From: Chrysaora quinquecirrha
Taxonomy: Eukaryota > Cnidaria > Scyphozoa > Semaeostomeae > Pelagiidae
DNA: 64,000 nt
Direction: 5' to 3'
Assembly: GCA_014526335.1 (NCBI GenBank)
Contig: JACTAT010000117.1
Coordinates: forward strand, 264,327 to 328,326
The notes under the pieces are model-generated. The model had not been told where the DNA came from. It worked only from the letters and a program-made list of their open reading frames with translations, and did not search any database. Of the stretch, positions 50,401-62,200 are shown piece by piece (position 1 is the first letter of the stretch; each line of letters begins with the position of its first letter). The translations under genes and the position numbers were made by a program.

Positions 50401-52641
50401 TACCCACAATCCCATTATGAATAGCTTTTGAGTTGTACAAGACATTTAATTTTGCAAGAAATAACTAGAAATATTTTCGGAAAAAGTTTTCAAGTATGTC
50501 CAAAGATATGCTCCTGCTATTTTGAAACTACCATTGTACTCTGTCATCTGTAACTGCAACATATTGTCTTGTTTGTTCACAAACCTCAAAGAAGAGAACA
50601 CTGCAACAGCAAAAAGACAACACTATCACATCATACTTACAAAATACTTTTGAATATCTTTGTCTGAGTGCATTCTGTCACCAACTCTTCACAATTTCCA
50701 CCAAGAACTGAAACATTTCTGGCAGTCAAAAGTAGAATTCCACTTTGATACAGAATGGGTCCAATTAGCTCAATCTATCAAAGAAGGCAATACAACATTA
50801 TAACTAAGGGCTTGTTTTGCAAAATAAGTTTAAAAATTGCATCATTTAAATATTCTGAATTCAGATTCAATTTCGTCACCTTCATTTTAGTGTTGAGGCA
50901 AAATTTCCCACTTCTAGTCCTTGGGATGTTGATTTTATAGCACTTTGAAAAGTGACTGATGCTAACAGATGTTAGAATAACAAAAATTATTTGAAAATTG
51001 CATACTTTGCAGCCAGGAGTAATTTCATCTTGCATTGCAGGTATTGGTCTGTATTCAATAGCATCAATTGTATTCATTCCATCCGTTAATTCAAGAAACA
51101 AAAGTCTTGATGCCTTTCCTCTGCCCTTGAAAAGAATAAAACTTTAATTTAGAACGTTTTGCTCAAATTTGAAAGCATATGATGATATAAAAGGTATGGC
51201 AAGCATGCTATATTCCTTTGATTAAATGCCACATGGCATTTAAGTCTTTTCAAAAGCTTTTTGTTCAGCTGATATATTCAAGAGCAGGTTGTACATTGTG
51301 GAGCTTATATTGCTTTCTCTTCCTTTTAAAGTTTATAAATGAGTAGATACGGTATTAATTTTGGAATACCAGCCCTGAGCCCTGTCAGGTTTGTAAATTT
51401 TTACAGGGGAGATTCTCATGTTTAGAGAATTTTGTAAACAACTACCTACAGCTGAAAGCGATGCTAGAAAATAAAAATATAGTCATAATACATTTACTGA
51501 GGCAGATTTCTCAAATTTATTACATGTGGGAGGGAGACAACATTTATCTTTCATATATGGCAGTTGCCCTTTATATATAGGAGACTTGAAGGGTTTGAAG
51601 TATCATTCTGTTAGCACAAGCTGCAGATCCACATGAAATGAGCAATATAGCTACTAGGGTCTACACTCACAAATGAATATCACTTGCTTGCTTACTTGTG
51701 CTAATTGTTTTCAAAATGTAATAAGCAGTACATTAGATGTTACAAACCTGTGTGTTACTATTATTGTTTGAGGGCTGTGCAGATTTGAAAAGATCTAGTT
51801 GGTCTTCCTGAGCTGGTATTTCACATCCTTTTATTTTTTGAAGTTGGCTGTATGCTGATGCACCAATATTGTATGCATAGTTTATCTAAAGAGACAATTT
51901 AACTTATGATCAGATATCTCAGCTGATACTTTAGTTAGGCTTATGGTGACATTGCACACAGTCAGAATTAGTTGCCAACAACTAATTGACAATCTTTTGA
52001 AACTAATTCATTGCAACTGACATGTCGACTTAAGAGCTCTGATTACTAGTTCCTTTTTGATAGAAACTAGTTGGTGCGAGTTACGAAGATGAAGACAAAA
52101 TGGTGTTTTAGCGCCAGTCGCTAGGATCTCAGTATAATCAAGACCTTGACCCTGGCTATGATGCTACCATGGTTGGGCTCAAACAACCTGACCACACTGA
52201 GCTCCGGACACCATGAGTCAGCTGGACTACACCACAATGCTTGTTTGCTTGTTTGCTGTTTTAGGGCATAACACAAAATAATTCACCTGTATCATGAATT
52301 TCCCATTTAATTTACAATTGGTGCCATTTAAAATGTTTTCAGGAAAAGCAGAACTTCCAATTTCTCTCAAATCTGACATCAGCCATTGTTCATAAACAAG
52401 ATCCTTGTATCTGTTTTCTGAAATGCCATTTTCCTGCGAAAATCAGGGAACATGAAGGTCAGGTTGCTTGTGTTGCTTGGTCGCTAAAAACAGAGGAGGG
52501 CCTAAGAAAATCTTTACTGACCTGGTACTCTTCTTGCAGCCATTCAATGCAGGCATCTAGCCATTCATTTTGAACTTTAATGTTTCTTTTTTCAAGTAAA
52601 TTCTTACTTACATAATTGATTATTTGATTTTTACTGATCAT
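44466..52641 (-). CDS. RMI1: RMI1, RecQ-mediated genome instability protein 1
   Basis: RMI1 is the OB-fold subunit of the BLM-TOP3A (BTR) complex that dissolves double Holliday junctions. Thirteen coding exons (minus strand) are 52641-52522, 52433-52287, 51885-51748, 51125-51006, 50774-50641, 49847-49723, 48925-48845, 48234-47911, 46923-46835, 46722-46612, 46468-46427, 45644-45600 and 44570-44466. Phases close to 526 aa. Family blocks are EWLDACIEWLQEEYQ, YEQWLMSDLREIG, ASAYSQLQKIKG, ASRLLFLELTDGMNTIDAIEYRPIPAM and ELIGPILYQSGILLLTARNVSVLGG, which form the N-terminal DUF1767/OB1. Next come an acidic linker (NEDDNEDFFDDDFDF) and a C-terminal OB2 (AYVVTLLSKLE ... LDVCIDDGSAVLKARV). The Met at 52641 fits the first conserved helix. 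An upstream ATG at 52686 is out of frame. The last exon (CQQMLATKIWKMDI) was found by phase and similarity. Confidence 0.93.
44595..44819. mobile_element. Reference copy of the palindromic PIF/Harbinger-like MITE
   Basis: The element begins ggccctggccaaaccatc and ends gatctttggccagggcc. The two arms match for about 75 bp, making it almost entirely fold-back. Both flanks show TTA (aatta|ggccc, ggcc|ttaag), the 3-bp TWA target duplication typical of PIF/Harbinger elements. It lies in the last RMI1 intron. Confidence 0.75.
44840..46012. mobile_element. Array of further palindromic MITE copies in the 3' introns of RMI1
   Basis: Consecutive diverged copies occupy about 44840-45085, 45095-45380 and 45440-45530, and, beyond RMI1 exon 12, 45745-46008. 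Each shows forms of 'gccaaacggtcaaaca', 'aatttcaaatgtttgacaaacaatgtt' and 'gtttggccagggac'. Only RMI1 exon 12 (45600-45644) interrupts the series. Confidence 0.6.
46225..46422. repeat. Diverged copy of the 'gaacggatcc / cgtttgaacgag' element
   Basis: The region carries 'aaggtacggatccaag', 'gggaacagtcactctcg' and 'tttgaacgaggtct' words also seen at 53390-53583. It is strongly diverged and lies in an RMI1 intron. Confidence 0.3.
47130..47850 (+). repeat. tRNA-derived SINE units, one split by a nested TIR element
   Basis: SINE bodies at about 47145-47285 and 47530-47710 and a second head at 47750-47815 (tatagctcagtgaaaag, ggttcgaatccc) belong to the family at 31490. The first body (gagccttgggctgtttgact) is interrupted at about 47285 and resumes at about 47521 (agagagttag). 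The foreign insert is described separately. Confidence 0.6.
47285..47521. mobile_element. TIR element inserted in a SINE (CATTTCCACTTCGTTCGC ends)
   Basis: The left end ggcccatttccacttcgttcgcattcgctgttcgctagc is mirrored by the right end gctagcgaacagcgaatgcgaacgaagtggaaattggcc, with about 38-bp arms. It is about 237 bp and has no coding capacity. The insertion splits a SINE, so it is younger than that SINE. Confidence 0.75.
48446..48610. mobile_element. Palindromic MITE fragment in RMI1 intron 7
   Basis: cttggccaaacgatcaaacattatttgtcaaacg through gacatggctaaacgatcaa. It is the left arm of the GGCCAAAC family plus part of the interior. Confidence 0.5.
48615..48778 (+). repeat. SINE-like repeat with B box (second family)
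   Basis: ggtgttgtggcgtcgaggtctgacccagctagc ... gaggttcgagcaccatc ... cacagtcagggtccaggtc. The B-box-like ggttcgagc and matches to 52085-52250 (inverted) and 6905-7005 suggest a tRNA-related SINE family. Confidence 0.45.
49935..50060 (+). pseudogene. LINE reverse-transcriptase C-terminal relic
   Basis: The plus-strand reading RLKTREDFEKLIEVTEDRKKWKEL shows the same terminal pattern as the relic at 42717-42977. The downstream frame has no reverse transcriptase motif. It is located in RMI1 intron 5, antisense to the gene. Confidence 0.4.
52085..52250 (-). repeat. SINE-like repeat (second family)
   Basis: The segment with cgccagtcgctaggatctcag ... gaccttgaccctggctatgatgctacc ... accacactgagctcc ... 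gctggactacaccacaa is, reversed, the family at 48615-48778. It lies in RMI1 intron 2. Confidence 0.45.
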
Positions 52642-53092
52642 AAGGCCCGAAACAGCAACAGCAGACAAATAAATGCGTCTAAAACTCCCGCCATTAAAAA
52701 GTTTGAGAATTTATGGTCCAACTGGAATTGAAATGAATTGAATCTTTTTTATCTCAAAGCAACAACAACAACAACACAAAAAACAAGCAAAGCAAAAAGA
52801 AAATTTCCTTGTGCAGAATACGAGAAAATGGTCATCATTTTTTGTCTTTATTTTCTCTCAAACATTTTATTTTTCTTTGTATTTAGACTGCTTTGCAGTG
52901 TTTCAAAATAACACAATTACAGCATTGAGAATTAAGTCAAAATTGCAAAGGCTAACAACAATTTTTAGGGTGATATATTTACGCTTTGCATTTCGATTTC
53001 ATGTTGCTTTTCGTCTCAACGTTCTTGGATTCTTGGTCTTCGCTACTTTGAAGATTATAGTGGACGGGATGATCACCATGCAAAAAGGTCAC
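52642..53092. other. Spacer between IMMP1L 3' end and RMI1 5' end
   Basis: A 451-bp gap between two minus-strand genes. It should hold the IMMP1L 3' UTR and the RMI1 promoter. An open frame on the plus strand (52811-53137) runs antisense across the IMMP1L last exon and shows no family motif. Confidence 0.5.
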
Positions 53093-56000
53093 TCAGATTT
53101 TTCCGAATTCCTTTGGAGGCCAAATCTGTGGACATGAAATAGGTTGAAAATATTGAAAAAAAGAATGAGCAAAATTATCTCGAAAACTTGAAAGAACAGT
53201 TGTGAACATCTATGACTAGAAATAGTATTTGATTTCCTTTATAACGTCAAAATCTGCACAGCTTTGTTAGCTGGTGTCAATTAAATGACTCTTTAGTGCC
53301 AAATATACGAGGGTCTTAACAAACGGGGATGGGAAATGCAGACTCGTTAGTGGTGTTTGATTGAAGCTTGTAAAAGCGCGGGTTATAAGACCTCGTTTAC
53401 ACGAGAACGGATCGGAGTTGCATTTTTCTCAGAAAAGTCACGATGTGCTTTTTGTTTACAAGGGTACACATAGACATGGATCCCGATCCCTTCCTTTTGG
53501 GAACGGGATGGTTTCTTTCTGGGTATACGCTAGAAAAGCAGATCCAATTGGATCCGTTCCTGATCCGTTCTCATGTAAACGCAATGAAATGGTACCTATT
53601 ATCGTACCCGAAAGGTACGGATCTTTTGGAATTTTCCTCGTGTTTTATTTGAAAACACAAAATAATTAAAACGAAATCTTCTACAATATCTTCGTTATGA
53701 ATTATAGCTATAATGTTTGAATGTTTTTCGAGTTTTGCTAAAGACTAATCTAATGAAAGCTAAGGAGATTTCAATGTCTGCTTAGTGCTTAATAACTGCT
53801 TATGAATTACAAAAGACATATGGAAAGTCATAAACTTACACGAAAGAAAGCTCTGCCTCTTACAAGTCCATACGGAACAGGACCATACACACGAGAATCT
53901 GTGGAATTATTTACATTGTCACCAAGAAGCCATAAATGCCCTTTTGGAATCTAGCAAAGAAGAATAATCGATGAATTTCAATGCTGGACAGATTGCACCA
54001 GATATTTCTTGAAAGCTAAGGACATAGGGGGGGGGGGACGACCAGTCCAGCTTGTTTTTACTGATAGGTGGATTAGGGTCCACATCTTGGTTTTTTCCGC
54101 CTTTGTCAATTGTTTCGGTCTGTTTCTGACGTTTATTAGCCTCACGACACAAGTCTCTAGATTACGATCCCCTTATTTTGATTTGTCACTACCACAGAGC
54201 TGGAGGACTTTCGGTCACAGCAACATAACATTTTCCAGACCAGTCGGGAAAATTGAGAAAACAGCTTCACTCTGAAGTTTCAAGTTATGAAGGGATTTGA
54301 TTGGTTAAAAAAGCAATAGCTATTGTTTCTGATGCAAATGCTGCAATATGATTGGGTCGCCAATTTTTGGCGCCGCTTGCCAGTTTCAGAGCTGTAAGGA
54401 CATAAGTCACATATTCAGCGATTCTAGAAAACAGCAACAACAACATCGAAGCAGTGGGAGCTATGTAGTGAGTCTAGACGTTTATACTCCGAGTGTTGAA
54501 TCGGTACATTATGACGAATTATGACTGCTTTACAGATAAAATTTGCAACAAAAGTAACGGATATTTCGTAAAATTTCTCAATTTATGATCCTAAATTCAG
54601 TAAAAAGCTTGCTTTTGTTTTCAACCAAAGTCGAGATCGTGTTTTTGGCATCTTAAACTTTTCTGAAGCCTCTTTTAGTTTAAGTCGTTTTTTTTTCTAG
54701 TTTACGAATGACTCAACCAACGATTTGTGCACGAGTTTTCTTTTCACGCATATATGGTTCAGCGTATTCACTCAAAAAACATTCCCTACCAAGGATCTTC
54801 ATCACCTATTTTTGCAATAAACGCGGAAAAGTTCTACAAGTAAAAAGGAAGAGGAACAACTACAGGGGACAAGGAATCTACGGGGAGAAAATTAGGTAGC
54901 AGTACCGGAAACGCTCAACAGACCAACATTTCCATTCGAGTTGGAGAGAAGTTCGAGATAGAGGGTAGTCGAGATAGAGAGAGTTGTACCTTTATATAAT
55001 CGGAATCTTCTGTTGGTGTTTCAATAATATCGCCAGCCTAAAAAACCAAAGAAAATAAAGTTAAAGTAACTTTGCCTTCGCTACACCATCCCTTAAATAC
55101 TCGACTTATTTGAAATGTATTCTTCATGACCATATAGCTACTGTAAAATGCTATTCATTGTTGATACAGTACGTTCGATTGACATAACGAGGGCGCATCT
55201 TGAGTACAGTTCTGCAACGCGAAGCAAAAGCACTATTTTCAAAGAGTTTCGATTCTGACGAGGGGCATTTCACTCTTCAAAAAGGTGTACATTGCTTCCT
55301 TGATTAACCGAGCCTCGATTAACCAAACGAGTCTTGAAAGTGTAAATTTTCATATCCAAACGAATTACCAACTATTCGAAAAAGTTCAGGCTTTAAAATT
55401 CATCGATGACACTGATTAGAGTTCTGAATTAACGCTATGATGCTGTTGCAGATGCTTCGGCAGTTGCGGGAACTAGCGGCTCAAAATGCGAGCACTAGCG
55501 AAACAAATGGTAATTGGTACATTTATCCCTTATTCATCGTAATTCATAGCCCCGAAAGTTCAATTTGACCGCAAGTATTCGTTGAAGAAACCATCTTTTC
55601 ATTGTCTTTTGAGCTCTACAATACTTTGCAATTAAATGTTAATAATGTTGTCAATTTTTAGCGAAAAAAAGTCAAAACCTGGACATCCATCATAAACCAG
55701 TATTTCGGTATATATGAACGGAAATTAATCAAATTTTGCCCTAGTTGTTCGCATTATCTAACATGGTACAAGAATCTGGTTGAAACAAAAGGATTTTTAA
55801 GGGATTTTTCGTTTCAACGAATAGGATTCAAAGCAACGGTGTACGAGATTTCAAAGAACTTAATCGCCACATGGATTCTGAAACTGAATCAAAGTTGCGA
55901 CACAAGCAAGTTGGGTTGTAATGCTAGCCATGCTTAGCCAAAGAACTGCGAGCAGCATTTAATTAAATAGCTTTTTCCTTAGTTTCTCTCTTATTCTCTT

Positions 56001-57127
56001 CCCTGCTGTAAATTGAAGTATGGTCAAATATATTTAAATTAGCAATTTATATCACTAACACAATGCAACTTACCATGGCAACAATTCTTTTACAAATCAT
56101 TGTTTCTGGGTTTGTTGGACATCTTGCGATGACAATATCTCCTCTGCAAAAAGACCATCAATTTTTATCATTGAATATATTGTACCATAAGAGAAATTCA
56201 CAAATAATCATTTGTGAAACAGAATGTGAAAGCATTTAATCAAATGCAATACCTCTTGAGTTGGTGGTATCTTGTTGTTATATGTTCTGTTATAACTATA
56301 TCACCATCTGATTCATTATTCAAAGCAGGTTGCATTGATGGACCCAAACACTAAAATAGGAGAGATCTTCTGGATAAGCACGTCACAAAAATTGTGTTAG
56401 AATGACCAGGATTGGTGTTAGTGATGATGATGATAGTGATGAATGATAATAATGATGATGATAAAGATGTTGGTGATGAAGATGACAATGATGTTAATAA
56501 CAACAAAATGATGATTACTATGATGACAATGACAATGATGATTTTTATGATGATGATACTGATGATGATGATGATGATGATGATAAGGATGGTGTTGATG
56601 ATGATGATGATGATGATGATATTGATGATGATGATTATGATAATGATAATTAGGATGACCATGATGATGCTGAAAACAATGATGCTAGTTTTGATGATGA
56701 TGATGATGAACAATGAAGAACATGACAATGATTGGTTGATGATGAAGATCATGATGATGATGATGATAATGATGATTATGTTGTTGCTGATGATGATGAT
56801 GATGATCGATGACCGTGATGATGATGGAGGTGAAACTAAGTGCTTAAATTAGCCACAGTTCCTAGTCACAGAAGTAGATGAACCGACAAGACTTCAAATC
56901 TTTGACCACGGCTATGACACTAGCATGCAAAGCAACGCAAGACAGGCACAGCAGCCCACAGCAGCCATTGTGCGGCATAATGATGCCTTGCTTGCCACTA
57001 CTGCCAATATACTTACCATGGTGAATTCGCAAACATACTCTGAGATGCAGTGGACAATGCAAGCAATGTTACAAACAAAAGCACATCTGAATGCTATTTT
57101 CTTGAGGAAAGTTCTTCCTGCCTCCAT
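53093..57127 (-). CDS. IMMP1L: IMMP1L, mitochondrial inner-membrane protease subunit 1
   Basis: A type I signal-peptidase-like serine protease that removes sorting signals from proteins in the mitochondrial inner membrane, working with IMMP2L. Six coding exons (minus strand) are 57127-57017, 56350-56253, 56143-56074, 55037-54990, 53950-53840 and 53125-53093. Phases close to 156 aa, against 166 in human. An N-terminal hydrophobic segment (about 14-33) is followed by the catalytic Ser in GPSMQP (S42). RGDIVIA and CKRI follow, with the catalytic Lys expected at K88. [28 protein letters not shown] is the IMMP1L/Imp1 signature, and the gene ends IWPP. Intron 1 holds an ATG microsatellite. The gene is divergent from POLR1F, with 163 bp between start codons. 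Confidence 0.95.
53390..53583. mobile_element. Short TIR element (CTCGTTTACACGAGAACGGATC ends)
   Basis: The left end ctcgtttacacgagaacggatc is mirrored by the right end gatccgttctcatgtaaacg. It is about 190 bp with internal ggatcc-rich palindromes and is non-coding. It lies in IMMP1L intron 5. Confidence 0.55.
56412..56832. repeat. (ATG)n / GATGAT microsatellite in IMMP1L intron 1
   Basis: About 420 bp of imperfect atg/gat trinucleotides. It creates long open frames on both strands (Met/Asp-rich on plus, Ile/Ser-rich on minus), which are artefacts of composition. Confidence 0.95.
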
Positions 57128-57290
57128 TACAACAAATTAATTATCTTCTTCAATTCATTCTAAAATGTTTGGTGTCGATCTCTTGAAAGTTTAGATTTGA
57201 ATTTGAATTTGCATGCATTGCATCTGCTTGCCTCGTTTTAAAACATGGTACATCGCATGAAAGAGAGACTCACTCAAATCAAGAAAAAAA
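57128..57290. promoter_or_regulatory. Bidirectional promoter region IMMP1L / POLR1F
   Basis: The two start codons point away from each other with 163 bp between them, so both core promoters and 5' UTRs must lie in or near this interval, or upstream non-coding exons must exist. No TATA box is evident. Both genes are housekeeping, as is usual for such pairs. Confidence 0.6.
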
Positions 57291-58515
57291 ATGGCCGCCA
57301 GTTCAGCGTGCACTGACGTTCCAAAACATGATAAGCATGGACATCCGCATGTTTCTTTCTCAAAAGCAGTCGATTACATGTTGAAAAAGCACTCCTGTCT
57401 TTCTGAGATCACAAGTGAAAAGGAGATAAAGCTTCCTCCAAGATACATCGGGCGGATAGACGAAGGAATACGAGAAACTTTGGACGCAGACATCTTGAAA
57501 TATTCTGATGATCTGAATGGCGTTATTTTCGCCTATAATAAAGTAAAATGCCTCGAAATGACAGGATGTATTAATGATGAAATGCCTTTAATATTCTTTA
57601 AAGTAACTGTAAAATACATAGTCTTCAAACCACAGATTGGAAAGAAGTTAAAAGGTGTTGTCAACAAAATAGGACATGGTCATATTGGATGCTTAGTTCA
57701 CGATTGTTTTAATGCATCAATTCGAAAACCATATATGGTGAACAATGCAACGAAACATGGCAGTAAATTTCTTAATAATATCACTGTAGGGTCAGAGTGT
57801 ATTTTCAGAATTACAGGATTTGATGTGCATAATGATATATTGTCAATCAAAGGAGACTTCGATGAGGAGAGTGATGTTGGGAAACAAAGGTAAATATGAT
57901 GACCCCTATGGTGCATTCCATGTATACGTCACGCCGTAGACTAAACAACAGAACAATAGAAAGAACAATAGATAATTGCTCTTCCAGGTCAGAGATTTTG
58001 GCATATAGCACACTGTATGCAGCCTGAATTGGCCCGAAAAAAGTCTACTGTATGAGAAATTCTCAATATGAGCACCAAGGTTAAAGCCCCCCCCAAAAAA
58101 GATACATACCCCCAAATTTCAAACAAACTTCTTTTGAGTCAGAAGCTCTATTGATAGGCATTTGTTTAGGCAAACGCTAAAAATTTATTTTTTACTTCTT
58201 TCTTGTAGCAACGAACCTGAAGAAAAAGTAAAAGTAAAAATGGAGAAAGAAGAATATCTATCGGATGAATTGCCAGAAAGTCAAAAGGTAAAGAAAACAA
58301 AGAAACCAAATACAAAGAACAAACCAAAAAACTTTGAAAAAGCAGATAACCTTCGAAATGAAGAAATAAGAGAAAAAAATAGCAAAGTATCAAGTAAGAA
58401 AAGAACACAATCTGAAGTGAAATTTGTTAAAAATGGAAATGAATTTGTTCAAAATGAAAGTATAAATGATAGTTATACTGTACCTAAGAAGAAGAAAAAG
58501 AAAAATATGAAATAA
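57291..58515 (+). CDS. POLR1F: POLR1F (RPA43/TWISTNB), RNA polymerase I subunit
   Basis: This subunit forms part of the Pol I stalk with RPA14-type partners and contacts RRN3 at rDNA promoters in the nucleolus. Two exons, 57291-57889 and 58209-58515, join in phase 2 to give 301 aa (human 338). Residues about 45-190 hold the RPB7-N/OB module: LPPRYIGRIDEGIRETLDADILKYSDDLNGVIFAYNKVK, then GKKLKGVVNKIGHGHIGCLVHDCFNASI, the most conserved block of the family. Exon 2 encodes a Lys/Glu-rich tail ending in KKKKKKNMK, comparable to the basic tail of vertebrate RPA43. AATAAA signals overlap and follow the stop codon (58511-58522). The start is the first Met of the open frame. Confidence 0.95.
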
Positions 58516-59280
58516 AAATAAATCGATTTTTTTCAAAGATATTGATTTTTCTTTTGCAATAACTTGATTTTATTGGTATCTTAAGCCTTTCGATATTGCC
58601 GAAGAAAGCTGTTTAATGAATACAAACATGAACAACATGCTCTGTAGATCAGAATATGGACTTACCACTCATTAAGCACTAGAAAAGCTGGACATCTGAT
58701 ACCTCTTCAAAAAGCGCTAAGACAGTTCATCGAACTTAAAAAAACCTGTGCTCTAAGACCAAGATCAGTAGCAATGTTTAAAACTGTGCGTTAATTCGAG
58801 AGCGACTAACTCGCACTTTCGTAAAATAAAAGTTGCTTTAATTAATTTTATGTTGCACATCTATTCCACATCGCTAGCCAAAAGTAAAAAAATTTTCCTA
58901 CGGTAAGGGCGCACTATAGAATACCTCCACCCCGTCGTTCTAATTTTCAAAGACTCCGATCCAACTCCCCCCCCCCACAAAATACACCGATCGCGCCAAA
59001 CCAATTACGCGAATTCAAATAAAACTGACGTGCGGACAGGACGCAGAAATCACAGTTTTGCTTTATTTTGTTCCTAAGAAAAAAGCCTCGTCGTAATATG
59101 TCGTTCGGTCACTTTTTGACGCTCCAGCAATCTGAAGTTTCATTAAAAAAAGCTCCAATCTTTTTCAGTACTTTGGCAATGTTTATCAATTACAAAAATA
59201 TCGATAAATTGATCTTTTTAAACAATCAACAACACGAACAGAGGAATAAACATCTATTTAGGTGTATACATAACACACAG
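58516..59280. other. Spacer between convergent POLR1F and ATAD1
   Basis: 765 bp holding the two 3' UTRs. No coding exon or clear repeat was recognised. A possible ATAD1 poly(A) signal (AATAAA on the minus strand) is at 59067-59062. Confidence 0.5.
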
Positions 59281-62200
59281 TTAAAATTTCTCATTTAATC
59301 CATGCAAAGTCATTAAATTTTGACTATTACGCATTCGTTTGATACTCTCCTCAAAGTCCTTCATGTTAATTGCGCGAATTTCTGGTAAATTTCGATCCAT
59401 TTCTTCTTCGCTGTTTGAAATAATAAAGAAAATGTATGCTTCTTCATTCGCTATCAATTCATTTTGTTATCAAATTAACTTTACTCGAATTCCAGTCTCA
59501 ATTTCAGTCTCGAATTCCTTATAAAGTTGTTCCTTGTAAAAGAATCGTGCAAGTCTTTACTATAAGGTGGAAGCTATCGAAAATCCGCTTCTCGGACTGC
59601 AGTCACATATAAGAAACCTCTGACAAGGAACCAACAACAGCCCTTTTCGCGGAAATCAAACAACTTTTCTTGAATTGATTAGAAGGTCAACAAAACCTCA
59701 GAAACTCTTTTCGGCTTTGCGACTTCATAGATAATAACTTTTCATATGATTGGAATGTTCATAAATTTACCCCATGTACACCCTTCTTAGAAATCCTATT
59801 GCCTTCATGGAAATCCCTTGGAAATCCTTTATCCAAAAATGGTTCCACAGGCTATCCGTAAATAGTTTTCGTAAATAAAAAGATTCCGATTCTTGGGAAG
59901 ATAAGATATTTTTCTAGAAATTTTACTGTGTTAAAAATGACGATCCAGTTCATCTTGCATCCTGATGAACAAGACGACAAAACACTGTTTGTCAAACATT
60001 TGAAATTTAGGGCCTAAAATATTATCAACCTTAATTGTTATCAAGTAACAGAAAATCAAGTAAAAATAACTTTAAATTACCTTTTAACTCCAGTAGAATC
60101 CATTAATTTGATACTGTGATCATTTGAGGCATCACTCACACATCTCAGGGCAGCCAATCTACCTACAAAATCCAAATTTCCGTTAGATACTTCAATATAG
60201 GCCAATATAGCTACATCAGTTGAGCACTAGAGCATCACTAAAGTACATTTTTGCAAACTTGTGCAAACGAATGGAAATTTTTAGAAACCAACATTGGCAC
60301 GAAGTTTCAATCTCAGATTAGTCTACGAATTCATCTACGGATTCATCTTGGTTTCAAAGCCAAGCGTAAATTTGGAAAACATTAGTCTTCAAACTAAGAG
60401 GCAGGGACCTGCCCTAGTGCTAACTTTTGGACCTCGAGAATTAGCAAAGCAAACTGGCAAACTAACACAGGATAGGCTTTGGCATGCGAGTAATGGAGAA
60501 AAAGCCCTCGGGTCTCGGGTACATGATGGATTTTGGACCTGAAATTCTCTAAACATGGTTATGACTTTTAGAAAGTCTTAAGCTTTACATTTTCCGTTTG
60601 TTATTACCCATAATATAGGATATGTGTCTACATCACAAGTAGGAAGGTCTGCGAATCTCAGCGGCAAATCGATCTCCATCAATAAGTCAACTACCCATAT
60701 TAGTGAATTCTTTTGGCTTTTCTTTCGATTACTCAGTTCTGCTTAAAGGAATCACTTATTTCAATACTTACAGCATTCCCTTAAATCACTTCCAGAACAA
60801 CCGGCAGTTAGTTCAGCTAGTTCATCTAAATCAACATCATGCATCTGCAAAACAAAAAAATGAATGTAAAAACAAACAAAAAAGACAGAGACTGTATGAC
60901 TCCTGTGTTTGTCCGATCTGAGACAAGGTCTGCAGATCACCACTGGAGCTCTTCACTCATTAATGAATAGATGGGCAAGACAATAGACTTGAAAGACACA
61001 CTGCAAATCTTGTTCGCAAATCTGAGGGCCACGATGACTTAAATAAAGTACAAGAAAAGCTAGAATAGCCAAAACGTTATTGGATTATTTTGATTACATA
61101 CGTCGGCCCTATTCTGTGGCCCGTCTACACAACAGACTCGTGACTTTTCTTTATTATAAGAAATCCTGAAGCTTCGTAAAATACAAAAGAAATGCGAGAA
61201 TTCCAAATGGCACACACGACATAAATAAATTAATACATGGACGTAAGCACTGTGGTACCTTCTCGTTTTCAAGTATGATCTTCAGAATATCAAGTCTGTG
61301 TTCTTTATTCTGAGGAAAGAAATAAAAAAAATGATGTTAATACAAACAGAATGACAGGCTACACAAGGATAACAAAAATTATATACTTAGCATGTACTGT
61401 GGGAAATTGTTCGAAGGTTTTGCTCGGGTTTTGCTAGGGAGAAGCTTTAAAAAGCATAGATCATATCAATTGTAGATGAGCTTCCACTGAGCTAAACAGC
61501 CCAGTGAAATCGTCAGGTACCTCCCTCTGTTAAACAGCCCAAGGATCTACTCCTGTTTGACTCTGTGTTTGGGCTATGTTGAGGCTTCTTCAGTACTATA
61601 CACATTTGTATACATTTTGCATTAATGGCAAAAACTAGGATAGTCTTGTCCACGAGTGGCATACCACAATAGGCGAAATTCGATCACGGATTGTATAATC
61701 AGAGAGCCAAAGACGTTTCAAACGAGACTAAGAGCTCGATGAAATCATCGAGAAACTCTCCAAGTCATACAAACTGAGTATCTACTCACAAGGACCTAAA
61801 CTGTTATTGAAAGACAGCACATAACATACTGGCATAGGAATGTAGAATCTACACGGCATTCTTCTTAAAATAGCTTTATCAACATCTTGTGGTCTGTTTG
61901 TAGCTCCCATGATGATGACATCTGATTTGCGCTGAGACAGAAGACCTGAAATTAAACTCAAAATTTAACATATATAAAAAATCGCGGGAAGGGGCACCTC
62001 AATAAAGTGGAAACCTATTTTAAATATACAGGTTTTTCCTCCCACTAGACAAATTTCACCTAAAATTCGTCACCAAAGAACAAGCAGAGAGTTAATTTTA
62101 ATTATTCCAGGAACATTCCATTACAAGATGTTATCACCAACATGGTTTAGGAATATGCTAACTTTGAAAATAATGGACAAAAGATGCTTGAAACAACGAA

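Noticed and set aside
52642..52686. Upstream RMI1 start at 52668 or 52686
   Set aside because: The frame extension to 52668 begins with TTG, and the ATG at 52686 is out of frame. The ATG at 52641 precedes the conserved helix.
52811..53137. 108-aa plus-strand open frame
   Set aside because: It is antisense to the IMMP1L last exon and 3' UTR, hydrophobic by composition, with no motif.
56351..56852. 133-aa and 146-aa open frames on opposite strands
   Set aside because: Both are produced by the ATG/GAT microsatellite and have only Met/Asp or Ile/Ser composition.
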